Notes: generated from the sequence alone by a model not told the origin. Positions 18,721 to 28,415 are shown, numbered from the stretch's first letter. The stretch is DNA of 64,000 nucleotides from Halomonas ventosae (GCF_004361885.1 NZ_SNWH01000004.1:62001-126000), one strand, 5' to 3'. Made by a program: numbers and translations.

Positions 18721-19911
18721 ATGAGTGAGACGCTACCTTCCACTTCTTCTTCGCGCAACATGCGGTATTCCCAGACGCCGATGAGCCGCTACCGGGCGGA
18801 TCTCGAGCGTCATGGCTTCCAGCCCGACGCTGCTCAGCAACAGGCCGTGGTGCATCTGCAGCGTCTCTTCGACGAGCTGGTGACCACACCGCCTTCCCGG
18901 GTGGTGGTGCCGAAACGCGGCGGGCTGAAGTCGCGGGTCGCCGGCCTGTTCGGTCGTCGTGATCGTGGGGCGTCATTCGACCCGGCGCTTCCGACGATCC
19001 GCGGCCTCTATCTCTGGGGAGGGGTAGGACGTGGCAAAACCTACCTCATGGATGTGTTCTTCGAGACGCTGCCTTTTCCCGACAAGATGCGCACCCACTT
19101 TCACCGCTTCATGCAGCGGGTGCATAACGAGTTAGAGCATTACAAGGGCGAGCGCAACCCGCTGACGCTGATCGCTGCCAAGTTCGCCGCCGAGGCCCGT
19201 GTCATCTGCTTCGACGAGTTCTTCGTCAAGGACATCACCGATGCCATGATCCTGGCCAACCTGCTCGAGTCGCTCTTCGCACACGGTGTGGTGCTAGTGG
19301 CGACCTCGAACATCGTGCCCCGGGAGCTTTACAAGGAGGGCTTGCAGCGAGCCCGTTTCCTGCCGGCCATCGATCTGTTGGAGCGCCATTGCGAGGTACT
19401 CAATGTGGATTCGGGAATCGACTACCGCCTGCGCGCCCTGGAGCGCGCCGAGATCTTCCACTTTCCACTAGATGCGGTGGCCGAGGCTGAATTGGCCCGC
19501 AGTTTCTATGCGATCGCCGGCCACGAGGGCGAGGCAGGGGTGTCGATCGAGATCAATCATCGGCTGCTGCACACCCGGCGGCTGCATGACGATGTGGTGT
19601 GGTTCGAGTTCAGCGAGCTCTGTGAGGGGCCGCGCAGTCAGAACGATTACATCGAGCTGGCCCGCGAATTCCATAGCGTGCTGGTCTCCAACGTCATCCG
19701 CATGAACGCCGGAACGGACGATCAGGCGCGTCGTTTTATCAACATGGTCGACGAGTTCTACGACCGTGGGGTTAAGTTGCTGATGTCCGCAGAGGTGCCA
19801 GCCGAACAGCTCTATCGCGATGGCCGTCTCGAGTTCGAGTTTCAGCGCACTCTCTCGCGGCTCCAGGAGATGCAGTCTCGTGACTACCTGGCCTTGCCGC
19901 ACAAGCCGTGA
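18721..19911 (+). CDS. zapE: Cell-division AFG1-like ATPase ZapE
   Basis: About 396 residues of an AFG1/ZapE AAA-like ATPase. It has Walker A GGVGRGKTY, Walker B ARVICFDEFFVKDI, and ATSNIVPRELYKEGLQR. E. coli ZapE binds FtsZ during constriction. The start is uncertain: ATG at 18721 gives an N-terminal Ser-rich tail, while ATG at 18760 or 18781 lies nearer the conserved region. None has a strong ribosome binding site. It lies upstream of rplM-rpsI, as in other gammaproteobacteria. Confidence 0.93.
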   Translation: MSETLPSTSSSRNMRYSQTPMSRYRADLERHGFQPDAAQQQAVVHLQRLFDELVTTPPSRVVVPKRGGLKSRVAGLFGRRDRGASFDPALPTIRGLYLWGGVGRGKTYLMDVFFETLPFPDKMRTHFHRFMQRVHNELEHYKGERNPLTLIAAKFAAEARVICFDEFFVKDITDAMILANLLESLFAHGVVLVATSNIVPRELYKEGLQRARFLPAIDLLERHCEVLNVDSGIDYRLRALERAEIFHFPLDAVAEAELARSFYAIAGHEGEAGVSIEINHRLLHTRRLHDDVVWFEFSELCEGPRSQNDYIELAREFHSVLVSNVIRMNAGTDDQARRFINMVDEFYDRGVKLLMSAEVPAEQLYRDGRLEFEFQRTLSRLQEMQSRDYLALPHKP

Positions 19912-19918
19912 CCCGGCA

Positions 19919-19948
19919 TTGCTCTGGCGCCGGAGCCTCGTGTAGAAT
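19919..19948 (+). promoter_or_regulatory. Sigma-70-type promoter for rplM-rpsI
   Basis: TTGCTC and TAGAAT are separated by 18 bp and lie just after the zapE stop. This is the best -35/-10 pair before rplM and predicts a leader of about 110 nt. Confidence 0.6.
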
Positions 19949-20008
19949 GCGCGCTCGCTCGACTGTTGTCTCGCCTCGCGGCTGCAGGCAACCAAGAAAA
20001 ATAGGGAT

Positions 20009-20039
20009 GGTTCCATGCCGGATGCCCGGCGGTAGAACC
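20009..20039 (+). promoter_or_regulatory. Structured mRNA leader hairpin before rplM (candidate L13 autoregulatory site)
   Basis: GGTTC (20009-20013) pairs with GAACC (20035-20039), and inside it GCCGG pairs with CCGGC around an ATGC loop (20017-20030), leaving an asymmetric internal loop. The hairpin ends 25 nt before the rplM start. The E. coli rplM-rpsI mRNA is repressed by L13 through its leader; this stem is a candidate for the equivalent site. Confidence 0.5.
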
Positions 20040-20064
20040 CAATACATCAAATGGTGATTCATCC

Positions 20065-20493
20065 ATGAAGACGTTCACTGCCAAACCGCAGTCCGTGCAG
20101 CGCGACTGGTTCGTCGTCGATGCTGCGGACAAGACGCTCGGCCGCCTCGCTACCGAGATCGCGCGCCGCCTGCGCGGCAAGCACAAGCCGGAATACACTC
20201 CGCACGTGGATACCGGCGATTACATCGTGGTGATCAATGCCGAGAAGGTCCAGGTGACCGGCAACAAGGCCAGCGCCAAGACCTACTACCGCCATACCGG
20301 CTACCCGGGAGGCCTGCGCTCCATGAATTTCGAGAAGATGATCGCCCACGCGCCTGAGCGTGTCATCGAATCCGCCGTCAAGGGCATGCTGCCAAAGGGT
20401 CCGCTGGGGCGTGCCATGTACTCGAAGCTCAAGGTCTACGCCGGCACCGAGCATCCGCACGCGGCTCAGCAGCCGCAAGCACTGAACATCTGA
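20065..20493 (+). CDS. rplM: 50S ribosomal protein L13
   Basis: A 142-residue L13 starting [15 protein letters not shown], with [21 protein letters not shown] and ending in the typical [11 protein letters not shown]. It is an early-assembly protein of the large subunit. It is followed 13 nt later by rpsI, the standard bacterial pair, with a hairpin leader upstream that may bind L13. Confidence 0.98.
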   Translation: MKTFTAKPQSVQRDWFVVDAADKTLGRLATEIARRLRGKHKPEYTPHVDTGDYIVVINAEKVQVTGNKASAKTYYRHTGYPGGLRSMNFEKMIAHAPERVIESAVKGMLPKGPLGRAMYSKLKVYAGTEHPHAAQQPQALNI

Positions 20494-20506
20494 GGGAGTC
20501 TTCGCC

Positions 20507-20896
20507 ATGACACAGCAGTATTACGGGACCGGGCGCCGCAAGACCTCGACCGCGCGCGTTTTCATGAAGCCGGGCACCGGCAGGATCACCGTCAACAGCC
20601 GTGAGCTGGACCAGTACTTCGGTCGCGTCACCGGTCGCATGGTGGTTCGCCAACCACTCGAGTTGACCAACACCATGGGTCAGTTCGATGTTTACGTGAC
20701 CGTTAAAGGAGGCGGGGGCAGCGCCCAGGCTGGCGCCATCCGTCACGGTATCACCCGTGCCCTGATGGATTACAATGAGGACTTCCGCGGCCAGCTGCGC
20801 GAAGCGGGCTATGTCACCCGCGATGCCCGCCAGGTCGAGCGCAAGAAGGTTGGCCTGCGCAAGGCGCGTCGTCGCCCGCAGTTCTCCAAGCGCTGA
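20507..20896 (+). CDS. rpsI: 30S ribosomal protein S9
   Basis: A 129-residue S9 with [15 protein letters not shown] at the N-terminus and the basic tail ending [11 protein letters not shown] that reaches the P-site tRNA. It is cotranscribed with rplM. GGGAG stands before the ATG, and a strong terminator lies 20 nt downstream. Confidence 0.98.
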   Translation: MTQQYYGTGRRKTSTARVFMKPGTGRITVNSRELDQYFGRVTGRMVVRQPLELTNTMGQFDVYVTVKGGGGSAQAGAIRHGITRALMDYNEDFRGQLREAGYVTRDARQVERKKVGLRKARRRPQFSKR

Positions 20897-20916
20897 TACT
20901 TCGCGAATTGTCGGAC

Positions 20917-20952
20917 AAAAACGCCCAGGCCCAGTGACCTGGGCGTTTTTTG
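20917..20952 (+). terminator. Rho-independent terminator after rpsI
   Basis: A perfect 10-bp stem (AACGCCCAGG with CCTGGGCGTT, 8-nt loop), preceded by an A-run and followed by TTTTT. It could act in both directions. A second imperfect 8-bp hairpin (20976-21001) follows. Confidence 0.92.
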
Positions 20953-21005
20953 TTCTGCATCAGGAATTTGTCATCAGGTTTCCACGCTGCTCAGGGAACC
21001 TTTCC

Positions 21006-21034
21006 TTGTGCCGCGCGAGACGATTTTTTACCAT
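21006..21034 (+). promoter_or_regulatory. Candidate promoter for petABC
   Basis: TTGTGC and TACCAT with 17-bp spacing lie 83 nt upstream of petA, after the rpsI terminator. The -35 is an imperfect match. Confidence 0.45.
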
Positions 21035-21116
21035 ACACTACATTTGGTATCCGTGGTCGCGGGGAATTCACTGCCCGTGATGGAACAACGGGTAAGCTGA
21101 TGGGAGAAACCAAAAA

Positions 21117-21716
21117 ATGGCAGATAACGGCGTAAACAAGGGTCGGCGCCGTTTCCTCGTAGGTGCTACTACCGTCGTGGGTGCGGTAGGTGTCGTCGGG
21201 GTTGCGGTCCCCTTTGTGGCTTCCTGGCAGCCGAGTGCTAGGGCAAGAGCGGCGGGTGCTCCCGTCCAGGCCGACGTGTCGAAGCTTGAACCCGGCCAGC
21301 GGATGACCGTCGAATGGCGTGGCAAGCCGGTGTGGATTCTCTATCGCTCTCAGGAGATGATCGAGCGGACCAAGTCCATCGCCCCCGAACGCTTGGCCGA
21401 CCCGAATTCCCAGCAGCCACAGCAGCCGCCTTATGCGGATGGTCTGCTGCGCTCCATCAAGCCGGAAATCGGTGTGATCGTCGGCATCTGCACCCATCTG
21501 GGCTGCTCGCCGCTGTTCAAGCCCGAGCCGGATGCCGAAGGGGTTGGTGTAGACAACTGGCCGGGTGGCTTCTTCTGTCCCTGCCACGGCTCGCGTTTCG
21601 ACCTAGCTGGGCGGGTGTTTCGCAATGTGCCGGCGCCGCTGAACCTCCAGGTGCCGCCTTACCGCCTCGATAGCGACGTGCTGATCACTGTCGGCGAAGA
21701 TGAGGAGACTGCCTGA
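21117..21716 (+). CDS. petA: Cytochrome bc1 complex Rieske iron-sulfur subunit
   Basis: A 199-residue protein with an N-terminal twin-arginine signal-anchor (GRRRFLVGATTVVGAVG) that remains as the membrane helix. The Rieske [2Fe-2S] ligands are in CTHLGC and CPCHGS. It passes electrons from quinol to cytochrome c1 on the periplasmic side. GGGAGA precedes the ATG, and the stop overlaps the petB start by one base (TGATG). Confidence 0.97.
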   Translation: MADNGVNKGRRRFLVGATTVVGAVGVVGVAVPFVASWQPSARARAAGAPVQADVSKLEPGQRMTVEWRGKPVWILYRSQEMIERTKSIAPERLADPNSQQPQQPPYADGLLRSIKPEIGVIVGICTHLGCSPLFKPEPDAEGVGVDNWPGGFFCPCHGSRFDLAGRVFRNVPAPLNLQVPPYRLDSDVLITVGEDEETA

Positions 21717-22975
21717 TGGCTAACCCGAACAAGGTCAAGGCGGATCGCGGACTGATGCGCTGGATCGACGACCGCTTCCCGGCCACCCAGATGTGGCAGG
21801 ACCACATGGCCAAGTACTATGCGCCGAAGAACTTCAACTTCTGGTACTTCTTCGGTTCGTTGGCATTGTTGGTACTGGTTAACCAGATACTCACCGGTGT
21901 CTGGCTGACCATGAGCTACACGCCTACTGCGGAGGGCGCCTTCGCTTCGGTCGAGTACATCATGCGCGACGTGGAGTACGGCTGGCTACTCCGCTACATG
22001 CACTCCACCGGTGCTTCGGCGTTCTTTGCTGTGGTCTACCTTCACATGTTCCGCGGCCTGCTCTACGGCTCCTACAAGGCCCCTCGCGAGCTAGTATGGA
22101 TCTTCGGCATGGCCATCTACCTGGCGCTGATGGCCGAGGCCTTTATGGGCTACCTACTGCCCTGGGGGCAGATGTCCTACTGGGGCGCCCAGGTCATCAT
22201 CTCGCTGTTTTCGGCGATTCCGGTGATCGGGCCCGACCTAACCCAGTGGATCCGTGGCGATTTCCTGATTTCGGGTATCACGCTCAACCGCTTCTTCGCG
22301 TTGCACGTGGTGGCATTGCCGATCGTGATTCTGGCACTGGTGGTGCTGCATATCATCGCCCTGCACGAGGTGGGCTCCAACAATCCCGACGGCATCGACA
22401 TCAAGAAGAAGAAGGACGAGACCGGCAAGCCGCTGGATGGCATCCCCTTCCACCCGTACTACACGGTCAAGGACCTGGTCGGCGTGGCGGTATTCCTGTT
22501 CGTCTTCTGTGTGGTGATCTTCTATTTCCCGGAAGGCGGGGGGTATTTTCTCGAGCAGCCCAACTTCAAGCCGGCTGATCCGTTGACGACACCCATTCAC
22601 ATCGCTCCGGTTTGGTATTTCACGCCCTTCTACGCGATCCTGCGCGCCATCACCTTCTCGCTGTTTGGCCTCGATGCCAAGTTCCTCGGCGTGATCTGCA
22701 TGGGTGCGGCCATCGCGGTGCTCTTCGTGCTGCCATGGCTCGATCGCAGTCCGGTGCGCTCCATGCGCTACAAGGGTTGGATGTCCAAGGTCATGCTAGG
22801 GTTGTTCGCGCTCAGCTTTGTGGCGCTGGGCGTGCTCGGGGTGCTGCCGGTCACCGAGGGGCGAACTCAGCTGTCCCAGCTGTTTACCGTCATCTACTTC
22901 GCCTTCTTCCTGCTGATGCCGTTCTATACTCGGCTGGAGAAGACCAAACCCGTTCCGGAAAGGGTGACTGGCTAA
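21716..22975 (+). CDS. petB: Cytochrome bc1 complex cytochrome b subunit
   Basis: A 419-residue membrane protein with eight or more helices. It carries the quinol-oxidation site and two b-hemes; histidine ligands are in LLRYMHSTGASAF and RFFALHVVALP, and the Qo-site PEW motif is replaced by PVW in IAPVWYFTPFYAIL, as in many proteobacteria. A Lys-rich loop (DIKKKKDE) lies between the N- and C-terminal halves. It overlaps petA and petC by single bases, so the three are one translational unit. Confidence 0.97.
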   Translation: MANPNKVKADRGLMRWIDDRFPATQMWQDHMAKYYAPKNFNFWYFFGSLALLVLVNQILTGVWLTMSYTPTAEGAFASVEYIMRDVEYGWLLRYMHSTGASAFFAVVYLHMFRGLLYGSYKAPRELVWIFGMAIYLALMAEAFMGYLLPWGQMSYWGAQVIISLFSAIPVIGPDLTQWIRGDFLISGITLNRFFALHVVALPIVILALVVLHIIALHEVGSNNPDGIDIKKKKDETGKPLDGIPFHPYYTVKDLVGVAVFLFVFCVVIFYFPEGGGYFLEQPNFKPADPLTTPIHIAPVWYFTPFYAILRAITFSLFGLDAKFLGVICMGAAIAVLFVLPWLDRSPVRSMRYKGWMSKVMLGLFALSFVALGVLGVLPVTEGRTQLSQLFTVIYFAFFLLMPFYTRLEKTKPVPERVTG

Positions 22976-23742
22976 TGAAAAAGCAACTGTTCGCACTGCT
23001 CCTTGCGCTGGTGCCGATGGTCGGGTTCGCTGCCCAGGGTGGCGTGCATCTTGAAGAGATGACCCCGGATCTCGAGGACAAGCCCTCCTTGCAGAACGGC
23101 ATGAAGCTGTTCGTCAACTATTGCATGGGCTGCCATTCGCTGGCGTATCAGCGCTTCGCGCGCGCCGCCGAGGATCTGAACATTCCCCGGGAGCTCGTCG
23201 AGAAGAACCTGATCTTCTCCTCTGACCTGGCCTTCAACGACCAGATGCATATCGCTATGAATAACGGCGATGCCAAAAATTGGTTCGGTGCTCCGCCCCC
23301 CGACCTGACTCTCGAGTCGCGCCTGCGCGGTACCGACTGGATCTATACGTACCTGCAGAGTTTCTACAAGGATCCGACACGTCCCACTGGCGTCAACAAC
23401 AAGGTCTTCCCGCTGGTGGCCATGCCCAATGTGCTGGAGCCATTGCAGGGGGTGCAGGAGATGGTCTGCGCCGCCACCGACAAGCCGATCAAGGGCGCCG
23501 AGCTCGATCCATTGAGTGGCAAGTACCAGTCATGCGAAACGCTGCAGGTTACTAAGCCCGGCGAGATGGAGCCGGCGGAGTTCGAGGAGGCGGTCTACGA
23601 CATCACCAACTTCCTCGCCTACGTGGGTGAGCCCTCCAAGTTGCAAGCGCAGTCGCTGGGGCCTAAGGTGCTGATCTTCATCTTCATCTTCGGGGTTATC
23701 TCCTACCTGCTCAAGCGCGAGTACTGGCGCGACGTGCATTAA
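22975..23742 (+). CDS. petC: Cytochrome bc1 complex cytochrome c1 subunit
   Basis: A 255-residue secreted c-type cytochrome. A signal peptide (LFALLLALVPMVGFA) is followed by the heme-binding CMGCH near residue 45 and a C-terminal membrane anchor (VLIFIFIFGVISYLL). It takes electrons from the Rieske protein and passes them to soluble cytochrome c. The ATG at 22975 shares a base with the petB stop. The frame upstream of this ATG is petB out of frame. Confidence 0.96.
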   Translation: MKKQLFALLLALVPMVGFAAQGGVHLEEMTPDLEDKPSLQNGMKLFVNYCMGCHSLAYQRFARAAEDLNIPRELVEKNLIFSSDLAFNDQMHIAMNNGDAKNWFGAPPPDLTLESRLRGTDWIYTYLQSFYKDPTRPTGVNNKVFPLVAMPNVLEPLQGVQEMVCAATDKPIKGAELDPLSGKYQSCETLQVTKPGEMEPAEFEEAVYDITNFLAYVGEPSKLQAQSLGPKVLIFIFIFGVISYLLKREYWRDVH

Positions 23743-23765
23743 TCCATTAGCGGTAGAGCTCTACT

Positions 23766-23800
23766 ACGGGGGTGCATGGTCTACGATCATGCGCCCCCGT
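23766..23800 (+). terminator. Long hairpin after petC
   Basis: A 13-bp stem (ACGGGGGTGCATG with CATGCGCCCCCGT, one G-U pair, 9-nt loop). It lacks a U-tract, so it may stabilise the petABC mRNA or act with Rho rather than be a classic terminator. Confidence 0.6.
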
Positions 23801-23854
23801 GGTCACAATCCTATAGTGGGTCGCACGATGTCCCTCACGGCGGGTCGGCCGTGT

Positions 23855-23860
23855 TATCAT
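23855..23860 (+). promoter_or_regulatory. Possible -10 element (TATCAT) for sspA
   Basis: TATCAT lies 30 nt upstream of the sspA start, with no clear -35. Stringent-starvation genes often have weak promoters. Low confidence. Confidence 0.3.
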
Positions 23861-23890
23861 ATTGGCACGAACTGATGCGAGGATTGTTAC

Positions 23891-24517
23891 ATGGGTGTAG
23901 TGACCAAGCGGTCGTCGATGATCTTCTACTCTGGAGGAGATGACCATTACAGTCACCGTGTGCGAATCGTCCTTGCCGAGAAAGGCGTGGCCGTGGATAT
24001 CGTCGAAGTGAGCGACGAGCAGCACCCCGAGGAACTCGCCGATCTCAATCCTTACAATAGCGTGCCTACCCTGCTCGATCGTGACCTAGTGCTCTACGAG
24101 TCCAAGGTGATGATGGAGTATCTGGACGAGCGCTTCCCGCATCCGCCGTTGTTGCCCGTCTATCCCGTGGCGCGGGCCAAGAGCCGCTTGTGGATGCATC
24201 GCATCGAGCGCGAATGGTGCCCGCTGGTCGAGCAGATCCAGGGTGGGGCGAAGAAGGATGCCGAGAAGGCCCGCAAGGAGTTGCGCGAGAGTCTGGTGGG
24301 TATCTCGCCGATCTTCGAGGACATGCCCTACTTCATGAGCGAGGAGTTCACCCTGGTGGACTGCTGCCTGGCACCGATTCTCTGGCGCCTGCCTGTGCTG
24401 GGTATTGAGCTGCCCGAAAAACAGGTCAAGCCCTTGATGGGGTACCTGGAGCGCCTGTTCGACCGCGACGGCTTCAAGGCCTCTCTCAGCGAAAGTGAGC
24501 GCGAGATGCGCCCCTGA
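23891..24517 (+). CDS. sspA: Stringent starvation protein A (GST-fold)
   Basis: A 208-residue protein with an N-terminal thioredoxin-like GST domain ([39 protein letters not shown]) and a helical C-terminal domain. SspA binds RNA polymerase and supports stationary-phase and acid-stress transcription; it has no glutathione transferase activity in E. coli. It pairs with sspB downstream, as in most gammaproteobacteria. Confidence 0.96.
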   Translation: MGVVTKRSSMIFYSGGDDHYSHRVRIVLAEKGVAVDIVEVSDEQHPEELADLNPYNSVPTLLDRDLVLYESKVMMEYLDERFPHPPLLPVYPVARAKSRLWMHRIEREWCPLVEQIQGGAKKDAEKARKELRESLVGISPIFEDMPYFMSEEFTLVDCCLAPILWRLPVLGIELPEKQVKPLMGYLERLFDRDGFKASLSESEREMRP

Positions 24518-24569
24518 ACCTTTTTTCGCCCCAGTGAGCTTCGGGGCCTTCAACCCAGGAGGACGAGCG

Positions 24570-25037
24570 ATGCAATCGAGCCGTCCCTATATTGCCAGGG
24601 CCCTATACCAGTGGCTGCTGGACAATGACCTTACCCCTTACATCGTCGTCGATGCCGAGCAGAAGGGTGTCGAGGTGCCTCGCCAGTTTGTGCAGAACGG
24701 GCAGATCGTGTTGAACCTGTCACCGACCGCCGTGCGTGACTTCGCCATGGAGAACGCGGCAGTGAGCTTTTCGGCGCGATTCGGTGGCCGTCCCATGCAA
24801 GTGATGGTACCCAGCGAGGCGATGATCGCGATCTATGCCCGGGAAAACGGTGTGGGTATGGTGTTCGGACACGAGCCGGTGATCCCCTCTGAGGCCGCCG
24901 AAGATGAGGCGCCACAGCTCAATGAAGTGGAGAGTAGCGATGAGGTGGAGCGTGGCGATGACGCTTCGCCGCATGAGGGGCAGGATGACGAGTCACCACC
25001 GCGAAAGGGGCGTCCCTCGCTTCGCGTCATCAAGTGA
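24570..25037 (+). CDS. sspB: ClpXP adaptor SspB
   Basis: A 155-residue protein. The N-terminal domain (residues 1 to about 110) binds the ssrA tag and nascent substrates (SRPYIARALYQWLLDNDLTPYI). A long acidic, low-complexity linker (DEAPQLNEVESSDEVERGDD) ends in the ClpX-docking tail GRPSLRVIK. It delivers tagged proteins to ClpXP. The ATG at 24570 follows a strong AGGAGG. Confidence 0.95.
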   Translation: MQSSRPYIARALYQWLLDNDLTPYIVVDAEQKGVEVPRQFVQNGQIVLNLSPTAVRDFAMENAAVSFSARFGGRPMQVMVPSEAMIAIYARENGVGMVFGHEPVIPSEAAEDEAPQLNEVESSDEVERGDDASPHEGQDDESPPRKGRPSLRVIK

Positions 25038-25052
25038 TCCAGAGATGACATT

Positions 25053-25084
25053 CCAGACGGCAGGCCCCATGGCCTGCCGTCTGG
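25053..25084. terminator. Bidirectional terminator-type hairpin between sspB and dolP
   Basis: A perfect 14-bp stem (CCAGACGGCAGGCC with GGCCTGCCGTCTGG) around a CCAT loop fills the convergent gap. U-tracts are weak on both sides. Confidence 0.7.
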
Positions 25085-25103
25085 CGTTATGCAGGATCGG
25101 CTT

Positions 25104-25682
25104 TCAATCCAGGTAGTCGAAGACCTTGACGATACGCTGCATGCCGCCAATCGCGGAGACGGCCTGGACGATGCGCTGTGCCTCGTCGCGAGTGACGATA
25201 CCCATCAGGTAGACGCTGTTGTTCTCGACGATGACCCGGATGCGCCCCGAGTCGATCTCCTGGTTGGCCGCCAGGCTGGTACGGATTCGGGTGCTCAGCC
25301 AGGTATCAGCCAGGCGCTGGCTGGCCGGCAGATTGGCGGCGATGGCGAGCTCGTTATGTACCTCGCGAACATTGCGCACCTTACTGGCCACCTGCGTTGC
25401 CTTCTCCTTGAGTTCCTCGCTGGGCACCTGACCGGTAAGCAGAACCACGCCGTTGAAACTGTCGACGTTGATCCGCGCGTCGCCCAGTCGGGCATCGGTG
25501 CGCCCGAGGTTGTGGCTGATCTTGGTTTCGATGCCCTCGTCCTCGATCTGGGTGCCGAAGGTACGCTCACCATAGTCCTCATCGATGGTGCCAGAATTGG
25601 TGACAGCGGTCACGGTCGTACAGCCGGCGAGGATCAGGCCGAGGCTGAGCAGTAGAGAAGAGAGCAGGGTCTTGCCGGTCAT
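25104..25682 (-). CDS. dolP: BON-domain outer-membrane lipoprotein DolP (YraP)
   Basis: A 192-residue lipoprotein with a signal peptide ending in the lipobox LAGC and two BON domains (residues about 45-112 and 120-190; DSFNGVVLLTGQVPSEE and VENNSVYLMGIVTRDEA). DolP binds anionic phospholipid at division sites and supports outer-membrane integrity and the BAM complex. The start at 25682 gives the signal peptide directly. It is six bases past the diaA stop. Confidence 0.93.
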   Translation of the reverse strand: MTGKTLLSSLLLSLGLILAGCTTVTAVTNSGTIDEDYGERTFGTQIEDEGIETKISHNLGRTDARLGDARINVDSFNGVVLLTGQVPSEELKEKATQVASKVRNVREVHNELAIAANLPASQRLADTWLSTRIRTSLAANQEIDSGRIRVIVENNSVYLMGIVTRDEAQRIVQAVSAIGGMQRIVKVFDYLD

Positions 25683-25687
25683 GGGGG

Positions 25688-26320
<633 letters not shown>

Positions 26321-26689
26321 TTAGTACGCTTCGAAGGCATTCGCCACCCAGGTCATCTCGAGGTCTGGCGGCGTGCCGGTCACGGCCAGTACGTCGAAAC
26401 GGCAGGGACATGATAGCCGGTTGTGCTGGAGATAAAAACGCGCCGCTCGGATCAGGCGGCGTTGCTTGGTCGCTGTTACCGTCTCCAGCGGGTGTCCATG
26501 GCGCGGGTCGGCACGGTGGCGGACCTCGACGAACACCAGAACGCTACCATCACGCATCACCAGGTCGATCTCGCCACCCTTGGCATGCTGGTTGCTTGCT
26601 TCCAGGGAGAGCCCGCGCGCCATTAACCAGCGTGCCGCGAGTTGTTCGATGGCGCTGCCGCGCGCGCGAGCGTCACGGGGCCCGGTCAT
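26321..26689 (-). CDS. yraN: UPF0102 family protein YraN (endonuclease-like fold)
   Basis: A 122-residue UPF0102 protein with GSAIEQLAARWLMARG, the GGEIDLVMRDG and VFVEVRHR motifs of a PD-(D/E)XK nuclease-like fold. Its function is not established. ATG at 26689 is chosen; an in-frame TTG two codons upstream is possible. The start lies inside the end of lpoA (17-nt overlap), as is common for this pair. Confidence 0.92.
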   Translation of the reverse strand: MTGPRDARARGSAIEQLAARWLMARGLSLEASNQHAKGGEIDLVMRDGSVLVFVEVRHRADPRHGHPLETVTATKQRRLIRAARFYLQHNRLSCPCRFDVLAVTGTPPDLEMTWVANAFEAY

Positions 26690-28415
26690 CGTCAAACACG
26701 CCGGTCAGCACGGGTTGGGGAATGCCGTCGACGAAACGCGCCCAAGGCAGACGGCGTTGGATCCGGCCATCGTCGCCGACACTCAGGGTTCCGGTGGCGC
26801 CGAGCAGTTCGATGCCACCGATGGCCTGCAGTTGGGGCAGGCGAGTGGCCAGCTCATAAGCATCCACGCCCATGGCCATCAGCCGGAACATGGCGGGGTC
26901 GGACTCCTCGCGCAGCCGGCGATAGCTGTCGAGGAACGGCAGGGCCTCGACCCCGCCGACGGCGGCGTCGGGAATCTGCCAGGGAATATCGGGGAACATA
27001 ACGTCGTTCAGGTCATGATCCAGTCGGGGCTGGGGACGGCCCTCGAAGAGATGCGAGGTGGCATAGATCGGCAACTTCCCGCTGCCGTAGTAATCTAGGG
27101 TCGGCGGTACTTGGCGGGCATACTCCGGCAGGGCCAGCAGGAACAGCATATCCGGCTGAGGGTTGGTCACGGCGCGGCGAGCACTCTCGGTGGCCGGGGT
27201 ATCGGGGTTGTAGCGAACGGCATTGGCAATCTCTCCGCCAAGTTCGCGCCAAGTGCTCCAGAAGGCCTCGCCGACGCGGCGACCCCAGTCGTTATCCGGC
27301 ACCAGCAGCGAGGCCAGGCGGTGGCCATCGATCCAGGCGCGACGGGCGGCCTGGTGGGCCTCGTCTTCGGCCGATAGGCCGTATTGGATAAGCCCTTTGG
27401 CGCGATTGTGCTCCCCGCGTCCGTAGTTGAGCGCCAGGGTCGGCAGGGGAACCTGTTCGCGCTGCTCGAGGCGGCTGACGGCATCCTTGTTCAGCGGGCC
27501 GATCACCACCTGGGCACCTCGCTGCGCCGCCGCTTGATAGAGGGCCTGAAGATCGCCCTGGCTGGTGTCGAAGAAGGTCAGGCGGGTGCCATCGTCACCC
27601 AGATGCTGGGTGACGATCCCCTCGCGGATCGCCCCGGCGATGCCGGCGAGGGGCCCGGACTCGGGAAGCAAGACCGCGATATGGGTAACTTCTTGGCCGC
27701 GCAGCTCCCCCAGGGCCGCGATCTCGCTGGGCAGACGCCGCGCTGCAGGATGATCAGGATAGCGCTCGCGCCATTCATCCAGTCGCGCGAAGAGCCGCGA
27801 AATGTCGCCGCCGCTGGAGCGAACCAGCTCGGCCAGGCCAACCCATCCCCGGGTCAGCTCGCCGCCTTCCTCGCGCAGGCTCTCCAGCGAGCCACCATCC
27901 AGTCGCGAGAGCTGGTCCCAGATGGTGTCGTTGAGATCCTCGCGATCAGTCTCGGCCTGAACCCGGATCAGCGCCCGGGCCGCGGCACGTGGCTCGTCGA
28001 CCGCGGCAAGGGCCATGCCCAACCGCTGGCGCAGGGTCAAGGAGGCCTCACGAGACAGTTCGATCTCGTCAAGCAGCTGTCCGGCCTGGATCACCGCCCA
28101 GGGATCTCCCTGGGCCTCACCCAGTTCAGAGAGCAGCAAGGCCCAGCGCGTCCGTGCCTGGCGCTCCAGCCGGCTGTCGTTAATCGCCTTGGCGATCTCC
28201 AGTGCCTGGGTGCGGCTTCCCTGGCGTGCTAGGATATCGGCCGCCTCCAGGCGCGACAGCGCGGCCTGGCCGGGCGCCTGCTGCTCGGCTTGCTGCAGCA
28301 GGCGCTGCGGGTCGTCGTCGGCCTGTCGCTCGATGATACCCGGCTGGATGCTGCAGCCCGCGAGCAGCAGCGCGGTAAGTGCAGCGGCCAGCGGGCCGCG
28401 TAACGAGATCTTCAT
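26673..28415 (-). CDS. lpoA: Penicillin-binding protein activator LpoA
   Basis: A 580-residue lipoprotein with a signal peptide and lipobox LLAGC near residue 21. The N-terminal half is TPR-like and helical (residues about 30-240), and the C-terminal half is a periplasmic-binding-protein fold (HIAVLLPESGPLAGIAGAIR onwards). It spans the periplasm from the outer membrane to activate PBP1A. It is shorter than E. coli LpoA (678 aa) but near Haemophilus LpoA. It is divergent from rsmI across 45 nt. Confidence 0.92.
   Translation of the reverse strand: MKISLRGPLAAALTALLLAGCSIQPGIIERQADDDPQRLLQQAEQQAPGQAALSRLEAADILARQGSRTQALEIAKAINDSRLERQARTRWALLLSELGEAQGDPWAVIQAGQLLDEIELSREASLTLRQRLGMALAAVDEPRAAARALIRVQAETDREDLNDTIWDQLSRLDGGSLESLREEGGELTRGWVGLAELVRSSGGDISRLFARLDEWRERYPDHPAARRLPSEIAALGELRGQEVTHIAVLLPESGPLAGIAGAIREGIVTQHLGDDGTRLTFFDTSQGDLQALYQAAAQRGAQVVIGPLNKDAVSRLEQREQVPLPTLALNYGRGEHNRAKGLIQYGLSAEDEAHQAARRAWIDGHRLASLLVPDNDWGRRVGEAFWSTWRELGGEIANAVRYNPDTPATESARRAVTNPQPDMLFLLALPEYARQVPPTLDYYGSGKLPIYATSHLFEGRPQPRLDHDLNDVMFPDIPWQIPDAAVGGVEALPFLDSYRRLREESDPAMFRLMAMGVDAYELATRLPQLQAIGGIELLGATGTLSVGDDGRIQRRLPWARFVDGIPQPVLTGVFDDDRAP

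Noticed and set aside
23863-23880. A TGGCACG element upstream of sspA as a second sigma-54 promoter
   Set aside because: The nearest GC downstream is at 11 rather than 10 nt from GG and lacks TTGC, so the -12 half is missing.
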